Below are positions 63,441 through 64,000 of a stretch of DNA of 64,000 bases, piece after piece; position 1 is the first letter of the stretch, and each line of letters starts with the position of its first letter. The stretch is from positions 124,001 to 188,000 of the forward strand of contig NZ_VYGV01000012.1 of NCBI RefSeq assembly GCF_013387465.1, written 5' to 3'. The notes below the pieces were generated by a model that was not told the DNA's origin, did not search any database, and saw only the letters and a program-made list of their open reading frames with translations. A program made the position numbers and the translations under genes. The DNA comes from Hydrogenophaga aromaticivorans (GTDB lineage Bacteria; Pseudomonadota; Gammaproteobacteria; Burkholderiales; Burkholderiaceae_C).

Positions 63441-64000
63441 AGCCACCTCCATGAACCGATCTACCAACGTTCCCCTGCTCATCGGCGCCTTCCTGCTCGG
63501 CCTCTTCGCCATCGCCTGGGTGGGCGTCGGCTTCATCGGCACCAGCAGCTGGCTCGCCCTGGGCATGACGGTGGCCATCGCCGTCGCCTACCTGGTGGGC
63601 GCACTCGAAATCCGCCGCTTCCGCAGCGCCAGCACCGGCCTGGCCCAGGCGCTCGCCCACATTCCGCAGCCGCTGAACAACCTCGCCGACTGGCTCGCCC
63701 GCGTGCCCGCGCCGCTGCAGAACGCCGTGCGCCAGCGCGTCGAAAGCGGGCGCGGCGCGCTGCCCGGCCTGTCGCTCACGCCCTACCTCATCGGTCTGCT
63801 GGTCATGCTCGGCATGCTCGGCACCTTCCTCGGCATGGTGGTCACCTTCAAGGGCGCCGTGTTCGCGCTCGAAGGCTCGGCCGATCTGGGCGCCATCCGT
63901 GGCGCGCTCGCTGCGCCCATCAAGGGCCTGGGCATTTCCTTCGGCACCTCGGTCGCGGGTGTGGCCAGCTCGGCCATGCTGGGCCTCATGTCGGCCATCG
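63430..64000 (+). CDS. DUF802-type membrane protein with MotA/TolQ/ExbB-like segment, 3'-truncated
   Basis: Open to the window end (190 codons seen). From the ATG at 63430 (or 63451) there are two N-terminal hydrophobic helices (VPLLIGAFLLGLFAIAWVGV, LALGMTVAIAVAYLVGAL), an amphipathic region and then PYLIGLLVMLGMLGTFLGMVV and APIKGLGISFGTSVAGVASS. The last two stretches resemble the conserved proton-channel helices of MotA/TolQ/ExbB proteins. DUF802 genes follow DUF3348 genes in Burkholderiales and are often followed by an OmpA-type gene, which cannot be seen here. Confidence 0.7.
   Translation, partial: MSPEATSMNRSTNVPLLIGAFLLGLFAIAWVGVGFIGTSSWLALGMTVAIAVAYLVGALEIRRFRSASTGLAQALAHIPQPLNNLADWLARVPAPLQNAVRQRVESGRGALPGLSLTPYLIGLLVMLGMLGTFLGMVVTFKGAVFALEGSADLGAIRGALAAPIKGLGISFGTSVAGVASSAMLGLMSAI

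Overview
The window reads as a chromosome segment of a high-GC betaproteobacterium. The gene set (urt/ure cluster, membrane-bound PuuD urate oxidase, fused UraD-AllC, DUF3348/DUF802 pair) and the dispersed intergenic repeat point to Burkholderiales, most likely Comamonadaceae; a Hydrogenophaga-like genus is my guess and is not proven here.

Layout. 1-4140 is a lower-GC accessory segment with two tandem TniQ-family genes (the first cut by the window edge), a small hypothetical gene and a ParS/MbcA-like gene broken by an in-frame amber codon. It ends next to the 3' end of a tRNA-Ser(UGA) gene at 4278-4365, so it looks like one end of a Tn7-like or other tRNA-linked island. From 4432 the core-type sequence starts: ureABCEFG (minus strand), a SHOCT-domain protein, a 1220-codon nucleobase-transporter/histidine-kinase/receiver fusion with its LuxR-type partner, then urtABCDE (plus strand), a receiver-TPR protein and, 13.5 kb away from the other urease genes, ureD. 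Next come a nucleoside deaminase, a NitT/TauT-type ABC transporter and an NCS2 nucleobase permease. 29244-32352 is a small glycosyltransferase islet, followed by malic enzyme maeB. 34760-43017 is a purine-ring catabolic block (M20 hydrolase, uraD-allC fusion, puuE allantoinase, GntR regulator, uraH, xdhC, puuD). 43199-46135 is a formaldehyde-detoxification operon (frmA, a/b hydrolase, fghA). 46142-54057 holds an ECF sigma/anti-sigma locus, an acyl-CoA ligase, a hydratase, two paralogous esterases and an MFS protein. 54072-62615 holds an 8-oxoguanine-deaminase-like gene, a LysR regulator and the glyoxylate-to-glycerate route (gcl, hyi, glxR, glycerate 2-kinase, DeoR-type regulator). The right edge carries a DUF3348 gene and the start of a DUF802/MotA-like gene.

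How it fits together. Nearly everything serves one job: take up purines, urate and urea, deaminate and open the ring (PuuD, UraH, UraD, PuuE, AllC), release ammonia from urea with urease and channel the glyoxylate into glycerate. Sequence signals support shared control: sigma-54 promoters in front of ureA, the transporter-kinase, the ABC transporter and the NCS2 permease; a GTGTATACAC-type palindrome in four purine promoters next to a divergently encoded GntR regulator; paired GGCGTA-N2-TACGCC palindromes in front of urtA just after the LuxR-type response regulator gene; a LysR-type palindrome in front of gcl.

Unusual items: the transporter-kinase whose linker is encoded by a copy of the dispersed repeat, the strict polarity of that repeat relative to stop codons, a compact pseudoknot-plus-terminator RNA upstream of the NCS2 permease, and several genes with a -10 box so close to ATG that their mRNAs should be leaderless. 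No CRISPR array, rRNA or complete insertion sequence was found.
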